Source: Taxawa tesnikishii (nom. ined.) | Taxonomy: Eukaryota > Ascomycota > Dothideomycetes > Dothideales | NCBI GenBank assembly: GCA_030247885.1 | Contig: JAPDRO010000009.1 | Coordinates: 744,001 to 808,000, forward strand | DNA length: 64,000 nucleotides | Direction: 5' to 3' | In this document: positions 9,325 to 21,700 of the stretch, piece after piece | Layout of the letters: every line of letters begins with the position of its first letter | Numbering within the stretch: the first letter of the stretch is position 1 | Made by a program: the position numbers and the translations under genes | The notes under the pieces: model-generated | Told to the model about the DNA's origin: nothing | The model's input: the letters and a program-made list of their open reading frames with translations, nothing else | Database searches by the model: none

Positions 9325-11036
9325 ATGGCCGGCATCTTGTTTCTGAAGGTTGCCTTGGGCCTGGTTGTATTGTATGTTCTTAGGAATTTGCTGCTCAATC
9401 CTAAGGAAAGCAGTACACCACTTCCACCGGGGCCAAAAGGACTTCCAGTCGTCGGCAATATCAGTGACTTGCCTCCTCCAGGGATACCCGAGTACCAGCA
9501 TTGGTTCAAGCACAGAGTTCGCTATGGCCCGTTGAGTTCGGTTACTGTTCTGGGACAGACAATGATCATCATCCATGACAAAAACCTGGCCTTGGAGCTC
9601 ATGGAGAAGCGTGCAAATATCCATTCAGGACGACCGAAGATGAAATTTGGATTTGACATGTGAGCTGACCACCAAGCCTCAACGGAATATTGTGCTAAGA
9701 GATACTTCACAGGGTTGGGTGGACGAATACGATGTCCAGCCAACAGAACAATCACACTCACCGACTGTACCGCAAATACGCATACCAGCAGCTTGGCTCC
9801 AAAGCAGCGGTGGCGAAACACTATCCAGTGCAGGAAGCAGCTGTGGGACGGTTTCTGTGGCGTATAAACCGAGACAAGGGAGAAAATCTAACGCAGCATC
9901 TCAAGACGTAATAATCCAGTCCAATACGTGTCTTGGAAATGATCGTTCAAACTGACCAGTGGTACAGTGAGGCTGGCGAGCTAATCTTGAAGATAACTTA
10001 CGATTATACAATTGATCCGCATAAGAACGATCCCCTCGTTGACATGGTAGACCAGGCTCTGGAGCAATTCTCCCAAGCTATCGTCCCCGGCAAGTGGGCG
10101 GTGGACATCTTTCCATTCCTTGAGTATCTACCAGACTGGACGCCTGGTGCTGGATTCAAGCGGACTGCGCGCCTCTGGAGGAAGACACTCATGGGCTGTG
10201 CCAATATCCCGTATGAATACGTCAAGCAGCAGCGATCTTGCGGAAAGGACAGCCCTTCATTCGTGGCCAAGTCGATCGAGCAGGCGCAGTACGAGAGGAG
10301 TTTTGGCCCGAGCGAAGAGCATGCGATCAAATGGGCTGCTGCTTCCATGTACACCGGTGGAGCAGACACCTCCGTGTCAACGATGAATGCTTTCTTCCTC
10401 GCCATGAGTATGTTTCCAGGTGTCCAACGGAAGGCACAGGAGGAAATCGACCGCGTCGTTGGGGCATCCCGACTGCCCACTTTCAGCGACCGAGAAAGAT
10501 TGCCGTACGTCAACGCCATCGTCGAGGAAGCGCAAAGATGGCATCCCATTGGTTGCATGGGCCTACCACATGCCACAGATAAGGAAGACTTCGTCAACGG
10601 CTACCGCATTCCGAAGGGCTCGTTGCTTCTCCCCGCAGTGTGGTGGTTCACCCGAGATCCAACGGTCTACCACGACCCCGAGACATTCAAACCTGAGCGC
10701 TTCATGGAACCGTACAACGAGCCCTCAGCAACCAATGTAACTTTCGGATTCGGACGTCGCATCTGTCCCGGACGGGTTCTTGCGGATTCCTCATTGTATC
10801 TGACTTTTGCGCAGTCCCTGGCTACGTTCGACATACGGAAGTCGCTGGACAAGGGAGGGAAGGAGATCGAGCCGACGCATGAGTTTGAGTCCGGCATTAT
10901 TGCCTACCCTGCGCCGTTCAATGTGAAGGTCACCCCAAGAAGCGAACAGCACGAGAGCTTGATCCAGAGAGCGGTGTTAGAGGAGCATCCATGGGAGGAG
11001 GGTGATGCCAGATACCTAGAGAGTGTCAACGGATGA
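9325..11036 (+). CDS. Cytochrome P450 monooxygenase (OrdA/CYP64-like group)
   Basis: Three exons: 9325-9659, 9713-9907 and 9968-11036, with introns of 53 nt (GTGAGC...CAG) and 60 nt (GTAATA...CAG), giving 532 residues. The N-terminus is a membrane anchor (ILFLKVALGLVVLYVL) followed by a proline hinge (LPPGPKGLPVVGN). The I-helix reads TGGADTSVS, the ExxR motif is EEAQR, PERF follows, and the haem loop is FGFGRRICPGRVLAD with the axial Cys. All hallmarks are present, so the enzyme looks functional at the ER. It resembles the O-methylsterigmatocystin-oxidoreductase-like P450s common in fungi; the substrate cannot be inferred. No polyketide synthase, peptide synthetase or transporter is nearby, so there is no cluster context. 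Confidence 0.93.
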
Positions 11037-12164
11037 AGGGTATGTTGTTGAGCCGCGGGTATAAGTATATTAAGGAAGTCCCAGTGGACAGCCGTAACAG
11101 TCTCGCGGCGCATGTGCAAAATCAATATCTGCAAAATGATCAGTTGTTCTTCGCAAGATTTACTGCTTCTCCGGAACGGCGGGCTAACACTAGACTTCTC
11201 CTGGGCATTACCTGAGGAAGGCAGGAGAAGTTCGCAGCTTGAAGCATACTCGATGCTCATCAGCCGCCACGACCGATTCGTTCAAGCAAGTACGCCCCTT
11301 CGTAGCGACCTCATGGTCACTGATCGATCCGTGTGATCATTTCGCCAAGCCTGTATGAGTATTTCATTAGCACTCCACACGTCTGATGGCCTGAGACCGT
11401 ATAGCGTCCAACGCAACGCGCCGAATCTCTTCACCGGCGTGGTAGCAAGGCTGACATCTGGACGTTGCTGACACGGGATGTACGAAGCTGTCTGGGCCTG
11501 CCCCAGGCCATAGAAGATGACGGATGCCCTGAGCCAGAAGAAGTTCAATAGCGGCGCTGAGATGACAGTATCTCGACGACCAGACCTCTTTTGATCTGCT
11601 CATCTATGCTTGCTGCGATTGAGGACTGGAACGGTTGTATCCTTGTTCGAGGCAGGGGTCACGGCGAGGTTGATCAATCTGCGTTTCATTGATCAAAGCT
11701 GTTCAAGTTTGCATGATGACTTTGCTTGAATGGTTGATCGTTCATGGACTTGGTTAGTCGAGTAACAAAGGGCTTTGTGTCTTCCTTGGACGTCTTACGG
11801 TGGGAGCAACATTGCGGCAGTGGCTACAGAAACGTCCATCGAACCTATCCTTCTCACAGAACGAACTTATTGCAGATATTGTCCACAAGCCAGCTTCTCT
11901 GCTCCCTTCTGATTCGATAGACTGCTTGTCAAGCGCAGTGTGCAGAAAATGGTCCATGAGGCTCAATGGGTTGACCGACTGCTCCCCACAGTGTTCGTCA
12001 TTGCTACGTGTGACATCATCGCCAATTGGATATTCTTAAGTTCTTCGCACGACACCTTTACTCTGTACCCATTCTCTCATCAATCACACTCAAAAGATAC
12101 CCAATCCCTCCTCTACCTCCCTGCAACACCCTGTACAACCTCAACCAATACACATCCTATCAAC
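11037..12164. other. Intergenic between P450 and small disordered-protein gene
   Basis: A 1.1-kb stretch with only short random open frames on both strands. The last 100 bp before 12165 are C/A/T-rich, as in a fungal 5' leader. No RNA gene or repeat was seen. Confidence 0.6.
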
Positions 12165-12808
12165 ATGTCTGCCGAATACAAGGGTCAGGATCCTCTTGAG
12201 ATCGCAAAGCAGGCCGAGCGCGACCTCAACTCGCACGAGGCGAAGCAGGGCCACTCTACCGACAGGACCACCGTCCAGTCTGGCAAGGGTGCCAGTGACA
12301 GCAGTACGTCCTTCGACCACCTTCCTTTACACTCTCGGGCCCTTCACACAACGACTTCCGTCCTGTAGTGAGGGGCGTTTACCCTCGTAGTGGGGCAATC
12401 CAGCATCAACAGCAACGTTGATCTTTTACTCCAACTCTTGATGAACCCCTGCTGACATGAATGACTGTACAGCCATGGAGTCCGGTGTGGATGAGGCAGC
12501 AGCCAGCCGCTTCCCAGGCGGTGACGTGCAGTATGGCTCCGCCGCTTCTGGCGCCGGCGACAACAGGGAGATCCCTCTCAGCGAGGGCGGTGACTTGAAG
12601 GAGAACGGACAGTAAGCTGCTGCCCAGCCTTCCTCTATCCCCAAGACGGTTGCTGACTGGTGGTGAACGCTACAGACCGACTAAGGCCGCCGACTTCGAG
12701 GGCCCAGGTGGCCCAGAGGACAAGGCCCGTCTGCGCGAGGAGGCAGCCGGAGGTGAAAACGACGTCAGGTCGAACGTCAGACAGGGCGGCGACACCATCC
12801 GCCCATAG
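12165..12808 (+). CDS. Small hydrophilic disordered fungal protein
   Basis: Three exons: 12165-12303, 12473-12611 and 12676-12808; introns of 169 nt (GTACGT...CAG) and 64 nt (GTAAGC...CAG); 136 residues. It starts MSAEYKGQDPLEIAKQAERD and is rich in Gly, Ser, Asp and Glu, with SRFPGGDVQYGSAASGAG, a PGGPED segment and the tail VRQGGDTIRP. There is no hydrophobic segment. The opening (YKGQDP..IAKQAERDLNS) is, from memory, conserved in small uncharacterised ascomycete proteins; the composition recalls stress-induced hydrophilins. Exon phases fit exactly and the three exons share one reading, which supports the model. The function is unknown. Confidence 0.7.
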
Positions 12809-13132
12809 ATGTCGACGGTGCCGCTGTCTTGAAGATATACAAGGCTTGTTCAAACCTTGATTCGAGAGGAACGATTCATGAATATGTACAACAAGGGACA
12901 CTGAGAGACGGGAAGACCTGAAAAGGCACCGTCCTTGTCACCTAGCATAGGCACGATACGAAAAATAACATTCGAAAGCCATTGTCTTGAATCCGTATAC
13001 CAAATCATCGTGAGATACGAAACGCGCGTGTAGCATTCTATAAACGGGTGGACAAACCATCTAACCCTGGTATCGTCAACCCAAAAGCAAAGAACACCGC
13101 ATGTATATTCCCCTTCCCCTGCCGATCCTTTC
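12809..13132. other. Intergenic between convergent genes
   Basis: A 324-bp stretch between two convergent stop codons; it holds the two 3' untranslated regions. No hairpin or repeat stands out. Confidence 0.6.
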
Positions 13133-16100
13133 CTAAAGCCAAATCAAATTCTCATCCAGCCCTGCCATGCCCATGCCATTATCGTACATCAAAGACATTA
13201 CTTGTTCCTCAGACTTACCTTGCGCCACAATCTTCTCGAAGTCGTACAACAATTCTTCCACGTACATCGCAGGAATCTCGCCTTCTAAGCACCATACCTC
13301 CTTCTCGCCACCATAGCCCCACCAGGACTCCGACTCCCCTCCTACTCTCGCCAATGTCAATCGTACTCAACTCTCTACTCAACGCACTGGCTCCGTAATC
13401 ATAAACCTCATATCCGCCACCCCTGGCATCATCAATGGGGATCTTCGGCGGCACATTTGGCGGCGGCGCGTAGCCCGGACTTACGCCTCCATATCCGTCG
13501 TACCCTGTACTGCGTCTCGGCTCACGCCCCCACTCATCATACCGGGGACGGTCGTAGTGACTCGCGCTCCCTTGGCTGATGCCTGGGCTGCCGGTCGCGA
13601 AGTTGGGGCTGTACTGGCCCTGCGTGTACGGGTTCGGGACATCGATCTCCCTCAGCACGTTGCCCGGACCTTGGCCGATGACGGGGCTGCGGCCGCCTAC
13701 ACTGCTGCCGGTATGGCCTCCTGCTGGCACTGACAGCGGGTGGGGACCAGGGTTCTTAGCTAGGCGATTGCGACCACCGCTTGCCGGGTTGGGGGCTCCG
13801 ACGTCGCTGTATGTGTCCTCTGCGCTACGGCTCTTGTGGCGTACATTGATGACCACGTCCGGACGTCGAGGGCCACTCGAAGGCGTGGTGCGAGGTCCTC
13901 CAACACCGCCCGGTGAGCGGCCGCTGTTACCGTACGTCTTTGTCGGCGTCTTCTTCTCCGGTTCGGGCGCCCAGCTGTCGACGGGGAGATGGTCGCTCGG
14001 GTCGATGACGCGACCGTCAAAGCCCACGATTGGCCCATCTGCTTTACTCTGTGGTAAGCCTTCGCTCTTGACGTGGTAGGGGCTGTGCTGACTGGTGCCC
14101 ACGGGATGTGGCGAGGCGCGGGAGGAGGGGTTGTATGTGTCGAAGGAGTCTGGTGAGAAGGGCACGCTAGAGCGGTGGGTGTCTATCGGCGATGGACGGG
14201 GAGAGACGGATTTCCGGGTCGGCGTCGAGCGGTTGGGAAGCCGTGAGGCGCGATCAGGAATCTCGGGCAGATTCGTAGAGCTTTGAGAGGCAAATGTCTG
14301 CACGGGGTATCGGATCTCCGCGAGGGATTTACGCGGTGCTGGTTGAGGAGAGACGGATCGAGGGGATATGGCGCGAGGCTTGATGAGGGGTGTCGGATCC
14401 TGGTTACGGTAATCTTGATGTTGAGGTGGATAATCGCTCGAAGCCGGTCTCCCGTCATAGTGTGGCAGTGGGCTGACTGAGCGACGGACCTCCTGGGACA
14501 GAGGATGAGGCCGGGTTGGTGTGAGAGCATAAGGATCAGACACGCTGTGCCGAGCCATCGGCGGTGGATCTCTTGGTGAATGTCTCTGCGAGGATAGGGA
14601 ATACGGAGTCGGCGGATGTGCGGTATATTCGTGACCTTGCGGTGAGTGTGCACTTGGTGGTTCGGAGTAATGGGTCGCATGATGAGGCGAACCGCTTGCT
14701 TTTGGGTACCCACCGAAACTATCCAATTCTCGCCTGTAAGCGAGGTCTTCGAGTTGTTGTCCTGGGGTCAGGCCAGCTGGCGTGTCTTCATAGTGAAGTG
14801 GATACTCGCTGGTATATGGGCTCGGTGGTGCCTGCCCCTTGATGGCGGATGGCCATAGCGCTCAACACTCTGGAGCGGCGAAGCCGCTGGAATGTGTGGC
14901 GGAGCACCATGAGCCGAATATCTATGCTCTGGTGAATGACCAGTTGAGACACCATATGGCGAGTGTGGAGCGGAAGTGGAAATACTTTTGCGATGTGTAG
15001 GTGGGAGTGGTGGTGGTGCATCTAGTTCATCTTCGACGGTCGGTTGTAGTGACCTGTTGGGTGACTGCTGGTCGTGTTGCACGTATGGATCCTGCCAGCC
15101 CGGTGGTACATCGTATCTCCTCTGCCTCGGTGCTCGGGATTGTGGAGGTGGTTGTGCCAAGGGTTGAAAGCCAGGGTGGACATCGAGTTCCTGGTCATCA
15201 TAGTCGTCTGCGGGTGGGTTGAATGTTGTGGGTACGGCCGGTGCAGAGTGTGAATGAGGAAGCGTGACGTGGTCCTGCATGCTCACATGATGTGGGCTAG
15301 GTTTCGGTGCAGCAGGCATGTTTCTCAAATGTGATTGGGAGCTTCTGTGTCTGCTGCTTGGCGGCAGTTCTGGAAGAAAGTCTGGCATGCTTTGAGCCGC
15401 TTGCTGCTGGGCGTATGGGTCCGCCCACTGGTTTTGAGGGTATACTGACTGTGACTCCCTTGGGTCTTCTGGGATATGACCGGGCGATGGTCCCACTGAA
15501 CGGCGTAGTGGATTCTCCTGGTGATTGAAAGCCGCGGTGCTGCTCACATGTCTCCTAGGATCGACTTGGGCAGGTTCTCTGTCCCGACCTCCGGATAATG
15601 CGTGGAAGTGCTCTGGAGGGATCGATCCGCCTCTCGCTCGCCCTTCATAGCTCCGTGGACCTGCAGCAACTGGTTTCGGCCTCGACGAATCCGGTGTCTG
15701 CATAGACAACGGAGGAGGGGTTGCACTTGTGGGATCGGTTGGAAGAGGTCGTCTCTTAACCGGTGTGTGCTGCCGAGAACCGTTCAATGGGGCTGGAACA
15801 TCTTCTCCGCCGTTTACCAGGCTTTCCCTCCTTTTCTCTGACGGCTTCTCGGCCTTTGGCCTGGTATCGTAGTAAGTCATCTCCAGCCTGATCTCACCTG
15901 CATATTTGCCTTTGCAGTTAAGGCCGTGCCAGGCATCTTTGCGTCCACCGCCGGGTACGACAACATCCTCGAGATTGATCCAGGTTTCGCCGATCAGGTC
16001 GGTCTTTTTGTCATCGTTGAAGACCGAGACCTTGAGTCTGAAGTAGTCGGGTGACTCGTGCACCGTGAACCGAAGTTCTTGGTCCCTACGCTATTGTCAG

Positions 16101-16375
16101 CCCTTTGAACCTGGAATCTCGTCTCTTGCTAGAACCCACCATCTTGGTGTCTGTCCACCTCGCTTGTCAGTCTCAGTCTTCCTCGCAGCCTTGCCTAGCC
16201 TTGCCGCACAGTACGGGTTCTGTTTCCCCATAGTCTTTCGATTGGGCAAGTTCTTTCCTCTGTCCACGATGACAACGAGCGTGCCGATCTCCGGGCCGTC
16301 GACAGTCATGTCTGCGAAGATTGCAGCAGTATGCATGCCGTTCAATGGGCCCTGCTTGGCCGGCTTGGAAGCCAT
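13133..16375 (-). CDS. C2-domain ingression protein, Inn1/Fic1-like
   Basis: Exon 1 is 16140-16375; a 54-nt intron (16086-16139) ends GCGTAG; exon 2 runs to 13133, about 1063 residues. Residues about 20-150 form a C2 domain (IGTLVVIVDRGKNLPNRKTM, KQNPYCAARLGK, FTVHESPDYFRLKVSVFND, IGETWINLEDV). The rest is a very long Pro/Ser/Arg/His-rich tail with many PxxP stretches. In the family, the C2 domain acts at the cleavage furrow and the PxxP tail binds SH3 domains of Hof1/Cdc15 and Cyk3 to drive primary septum formation. Two frame switches occur, near CCCC 14835-14838 (one base short) and CCCC 13336-13339 (two short or one extra). They cancel, so head and tail share one frame, which argues against introns. 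Confidence 0.75.
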
Positions 16376-17129
16376 GTTGATGCTCGTCTACCCTCACTCC
16401 TCTGTTGGTTGTGAGATTCGGTCAGAGTCCGGATTCGTATAAGCTGTAAAGAGGACAACGGTTGGAGCGCGTAGGAGCGCGTAAAGTGATCTTCAAGGCT
16501 ATAAAGAGCGTTGTCCGGAGAGCATAGGCCTAGTTGATGGATTGTTTACCCGGTATGGAAAGCTTTCTAGAAGGCGGGATGCTGATCATGATGCTACATC
16601 GAACGAGAAATGAAAGGACTGCCGGTACGGCAAGCTAGAGTGGAACTGCTGCAACGGTTAGTAGGTACAATGCGTTGTAAGAGCACCCTGGAAGACGGAT
16701 GTGCTGCGGGAAGATGATTGCGCATTGCATTTGTTGATGCAGCCAAAGTGTGGCTGGAGACTTGGCAGGTGGCTAGCGTGTCACCGTATGCAGCGGAAAG
16801 CACGAACCCCCGCGTACATGACACGCGTTTCAGATGGCGCTCCGCCCACTTGATTCTGCGCCAATTGACCTCATCGCAATTAGACTCGATTTCCTTGACC
16901 CAACCCGACGCATATCCCATGTGATTGTCCATGCAGCAAACCATCACTGCCACCGTCCTTCCCAGTGTCTGCCGTCAAGCGGGCAACTCGGCATGCTGTT
17001 GTCCGCCCGCCAAGATCCGCATCCTCCCGTGACGCGTCGTTTTCTGCCATCGGGCCTTGGACAAGATAAGGTTAGATCAGGATATGACCTTCCAATCCAC
17101 TCCCACGATCCACTGCTTTCCCATGGCCT
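16376..17129. other. Intergenic upstream of the ingression-protein gene
   Basis: A 754-bp stretch before the C2-protein start and after the next minus-strand stop. Only short open frames are present; nothing recognisable. Confidence 0.6.
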
Positions 17130-18161
17130 CTACCCCCAAGTAGGCACCCGGATACCCACTACATCACCCTTGTTCACCACATCGTTTTTCCCTCCTCCCT
17201 TGGCTGCACCGTCCGCAAGCATTGCCCTTCCCTCCCCTCCACCCGCTATCTTGCCCTCAATGAACACCGGCTTCTGCCCGCTCACCTTGTCAGCCTTGAT
17301 ACGCACAGCCCAGTCTTCTCCTCGCAGGTAGCCCTTGCCACGCCTGCTGGCGACTGCCGTCTGTCCCGCTTCAAGAACCCATGATTGGAGCTCTGCCGCC
17401 ATCCCGCCCTGCACGAACCGTTGACCGCGGCGGTGAGGAGAGAAGGCATCAGGCAACGGTTCTGCAGGCTCCGGTGGTGGGATGGAGGAGCGCAGAAAGG
17501 CAGGTCTGTTGGTTGCCGAGTCCTGAGTGCTCGGTACTTGAGTAGGATCCGGAATCATGAAGCGTGCTAGTGTCGCGCGTGGTGCTGTTTGATCTCCTAA
17601 TCCTCCTGACCCCTTTGCGTCGGATGCAGTCGAGGTTGACTCGTCGTAGATTCTGCGTCGTTTCGGAGGATGAGGTAAAGGTTGTGTCCGTTCAAAAGGC
17701 TGTGCTGTTGGGACGTGATGATCAGTGTTTTCCGTAGTAGCTACAGCTTGAGTGATGTCGTTGTCCAGCATTTCATCGTCATCTTGCGTTGACGGCGCTT
17801 CCTCGATAGAATCATGTTGTCGTAGAGGCGCTACAGGCGCTACAGGCGCTTCTCGTGAGACGGGTCTTTGAAATGATGTAGCCTGGGCAGATATCTGAGC
17901 AGGCCTGGCAGCTGGGACCTTGAAGCGTGGTGTCTTAGCGAACTGGCTCGAGGTGGGCTCCACTTTTGGAGCAATATCTTGTTGCGGAGTTGACCTTGCT
18001 TCTTCAGTAAGACCTTGAGCGGGTGAAGGCCGCTTGCCTGGTTTGGCTTGCGGCTTGGTGATGAACCTGCGTGGCGACGGAGTCTGAGAAACTACATCAG
18101 CTTTGCACGCGCGATCTGCGGAACGCGCACGTACCACAGGATGTTTGCTCGGTGGCGCCAT
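17130..18161 (-). CDS. Unrecognised basic, mostly disordered protein
   Basis: The open frame is 343 codons, but a 51-nt in-frame intron is very likely at 18084-18134 (GTACGT...TTTCTCAG, branch-like GCTGATG). That leaves exon 1 as MAPPSKHPV (18135-18161) and exon 2 as 17130-18083, 326 residues. The first 230 residues are Pro/Ser/Thr-rich with a basic cluster PPKRRRIYDE (possible nuclear signal). The C-terminal 90 residues look folded (GGMAAELQSWVLEAG, GYLRGEDWAVRIKADKV, VFIEGKIAG, NKGDVVGIRVPTWG), alternating hydrophobic strands that could form a small beta barrel. I do not recognise the family. A repeated 9-bp unit at about 17826-17850 encodes APVAPVAP. A nuclear role is only a guess. Confidence 0.6.
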   Translation of the reverse strand: MAPPSKHPVVRARSADRACKADVVSQTPSPRRFITKPQAKPGKRPSPAQGLTEEARSTPQQDIAPKVEPTSSQFAKTPRFKVPAARPAQISAQATSFQRPVSREAPVAPVAPLRQHDSIEEAPSTQDDDEMLDNDITQAVATTENTDHHVPTAQPFERTQPLPHPPKRRRIYDESTSTASDAKGSGGLGDQTAPRATLARFMIPDPTQVPSTQDSATNRPAFLRSSIPPPEPAEPLPDAFSPHRRGQRFVQGGMAAELQSWVLEAGQTAVASRRGKGYLRGEDWAVRIKADKVSGQKPVFIEGKIAGGGEGRAMLADGAAKGGGKNDVVNKGDVVGIRVPTWG

Positions 18162-18762
18162 TTCGTATGATCAGAGCGGCGGCAAGAAATGGTGACTTAG
18201 CCCTAGGTCGTACAATGCTCACAATTGTCCTAGGGACGGCATGGTCGGGTTCATTTGCCGGGGTTGATAAGTCGTGTCATCTAGGGGCGGATGTTATCTA
18301 CTCTCTCAGCCTCCCAGTACAGGTTGAAAACTTTATGCGAACAGGACGACAACAGACTTCCGAGATAGTAGTTCTTCCATGCTGGGGTGATTGAGATTCA
18401 TTCCACAAGTTTGCTGCAGTTGGCGGAGTCGATGATGGAAGGTCATGCAGAGAGTCTTGGCGGCTCTCACATCTCAAAAACAGTTAGGTAGGGAAGCAGG
18501 TATGTGACAGTACCCTCTACGCAACTACGAAGTAGTAAATTCATGGGATTTGCTTGACTCCAAAGCTACTGAGACGTGTTCTTCCCTGTCAAACCTCACA
18601 ACGCCAGGGTGCATTTGTTGATACAGTATATCCGCCGCAATGCCATACCAACGTCAGTAGAGCTCTCCCACGAGCAAGCATTGACGCACCACAATGCCTT
18701 TGTGCGCTACCAGACGCCCGAACTCCAACACTGTCATGGTCCATCAGACGAGTACCTCGAAT
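18162..18762. other. Intergenic
   Basis: A 601-bp stretch between the start of the basic-protein gene and the ISWI stop codon. Short open frames only, no signature. Confidence 0.6.
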
Positions 18763-21700
18763 CTACTTCTTCTTGCCCTTCTTCGCGCCACCTTTGGTGG
18801 TACCTGTCGAGGCGTTGGACACAACACTAGCAGCACGGCTGGTAGATGCCGATTTGCTGCCACCCTTCACGTTGTCGAGAGCCTTGTTCTGCGCACACAT
18901 TGTTAGCAGTGGTCGGCGATCTGCGTTCTGAGGTTAGCATACCTTGACACCGTTCTTAGCCTTCTTCTTTGGAACCTCCTCTTCCTCAATCTCCTCCTCT
19001 TCGTCGACGACCCGCTTGCCCTTAGCCGTGCCATTTGTCTTGTCTCCGTTCAGCTCCTGCATCTCCCTCGCCACCGTGGTGAGCAGCGTGGTACAACGAC
19101 GACCAATCTCCTGCGGCGTACGACTGAGGAAGAACCAATCGAATCTGAAGAGCGGAGACTCTCTGATCTCGTCTCTGATCTTCTCGTATAGGTTCTCCGA
19201 CTCCAGTCCGAACCGGTCGAGCATGACCAGCAGGAAGCGGTCCTCTTCCTCGGTGTACACTTTCTTGTTCGTCGTGCTGACGGTGTAGTTGAGCTTCATC
19301 TGCTGCAGTGGGACGCGATACATCTTCATCTTCTGCCGCAGCATCTGCTGTTGGCGGATGACTTTCTGCTGACGCTCCTCACCCTCCTCGATGGACTGGA
19401 TGTGCTTCTCCCAGTTGGCAATCTCCTTGTAGCGCTTCCAGAAGACTTTGGCATACGCTGCAATCTCCTCGGGTTCCTTACTATCGACCTCGAGAGCAAT
19501 ATCGTGGTAGTTCTTCCGCCCATAGCGTGCAGAGCCGTTGATGAATTGTTGGAAGTCTCGCTTGTTCCAATCACCGAATCCTTCCGTTTGCAATTGCTCT
19601 TTCTCTGCTTGCTCCTCTTCGGTAAGCGGCTCTGCTTCGTCTATCATTTGTTGCTCAAGCGCCTGGTCTTGTTCACGCTCTGCAAGATCCTCCTCGGTAC
19701 CCTCCGCGAGTGGTGCCTTAATGTTGTTCTCCTTCCGGAACCACGCAGTTTCCTTCTCCTGAAGATCCCCAAGTCTAGGATTGAAGAACTGGTAGTCATG
19801 CATGGCCTGTTGCTTTGGTGCACGGGGAACCTTGGGCTTAGGGTCTGCCGTACGACCACCAGTCTGAAGAGCTGTGCGATAGTATTTATCCATCGAGTAC
19901 GATTGCTCTTTACGTTCACGCTTGGATGGGTTGATCCAGTTGATACCGATGTCTTTCTTGACGGCAGCGAAGGTCTCGCCATTCCATTCGTATGCAGAAT
20001 CAGAGGTGAATTTCTGAAGATCATCCAGACCCAGTTTTTCATACTTAGCGTTAAGTTCTGCAGTACGTTCTTCGCCGTGCTTGAGAATGGCGTCGAAATC
20101 ATCATCGGTAATATCCGCAGTCTTGCTGAAGACGCTCTTTGCATTCTCGTCGAAGACTTTTTCGGCACCGTGCTGGATCATGCTCAACAACTCATCTTTT
20201 GAAGCGGCCTGCTTCGCTTGCTGCTGGGATCGGCCTTGTTGAATGACCAGTTGATCTAGACGGAGTTTCTGTGCTGCTCTCTCTAACACCTTCTCCTCAA
20301 TGGCATTCTCCGTGACAAACCTGTACACGTATACTTGCTTGGTTTGACCGATACGATGTGCGCGGTCCATGGCTTGCAAATCTGCTTGGGGGTTCCAGTC
20401 GCTGTCGAAAAGTACCACGACGTCGGCAGTAGTAAGGTTGATACCCAGGCCACCAGCGCGGGTTGTAAGAAGGAAAAGGAACTTCTCCGAACCGGGCTTG
20501 TTGTACTCATCAATGGCCGCAATACGATCCTCGTGGGCTGTAGAACCGTCAATACGGCAGTATTGATATCCTCGCATGAAAGAGTAGTCTTCCATGATGT
20601 CCAACACTCTACTCATCTGGGAGAAGATGAGGACACGGCTGCCCTGCTTTTGCATGCGCTTGAGCAGCTTGTCGAGCGCAACCATCTTGGCAGAGTTGAA
20701 GACCAGATGCTCATCTGTAGTATATGGTGGGCCAGGCTCCGCTCCGTCGAAGAGATAAGGGTGGTTGCAACATTTTCGAAGCTGCATGACGATGTTGAGG
20801 AGACGAGTCTTCGATTCCTTTTTCCGCCGGCGCCGTTGACAGCATCAATATCCTTTTCCAAGATTCTCTTGTACCAGTCCACCTGCATATCCGACATGCC
20901 AACATACAGGTTCATCTCCTTCTTTGGCAGAAGACTCTTCTCCACGTCTGCCTTGACACGTCGCAATAAGAATGGGCGCAAGACCTTGTGTAGCTGTTGC
21001 ACCACTGTGTCTTGGTCCTCGTTTTGACCCGAGAACCACTGGTCGAAGGCCTCAGAGTCACCGAAGACGTCGGGAAGAAGGAAGTTGAGCAACGCCCACA
21101 GTTCATGCAGGTTGTTCTGCAAAGGAGTTCCTGTAATCAACAGACGACCTCGCGAGTTGAACACACGGATGATCTGCGCCAGGGAGGACTCCTCGTTCTT
21201 GATGCGATGCGCCTCGTCGATGATAATATACTCCCATGCGAATTTCTTAAGGTGCGCCTTCTCTCTGAGAACCATCTCGTAGCTGGTGACGCAAACATCG
21301 AAATCTTCGTCAAGGAGTCGCTCATTGATGAGCTTGTGACGCTCTTCCTTGGCGCCCTGAAGGACTAGAACATTGATTTCCGGAATCCATCTCGCGAACT
21401 CGCGCGCCCAGTTGTCCAATGTAGATTTAGGTACGGCGACAAGATGAGGTCCAGTGATACCGCAGTTGAAACGCAGGTAGCCGATGAAGGAGATAGTCTG
21501 AAGCGTCTTGCCTAGACCCATTTCGTCTGCCAGAATTCCCGAAATACCATTCTCGTGCAAGGAGACGAGCCAGTTCAGACCAGCAACCTGATAGTCACGC
21601 ATGGTACCGTGAATGTAGGCGGGTGACTCTCTGAAGATCGTCTGGGCGCTTTCCTCATGCTTGCCTGCCCGCAACAACTCCGCGTCTTCTTCCTTCTCTG

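Noticed and set aside
8373-11036. Secondary-metabolite cluster around the P450
   Set aside because: No synthase, terpene cyclase, transporter or cluster regulator is present within the window.
14768-14850. A 44-nt intron at the first frame switch of the Inn1/Fic1-like gene
   Set aside because: It fits in phase but would remove the protein-like SPYTSEYPLHYEDTPAG stretch and has a branch site too close to the acceptor. One missing base at CCCC 14835-14838 explains all.
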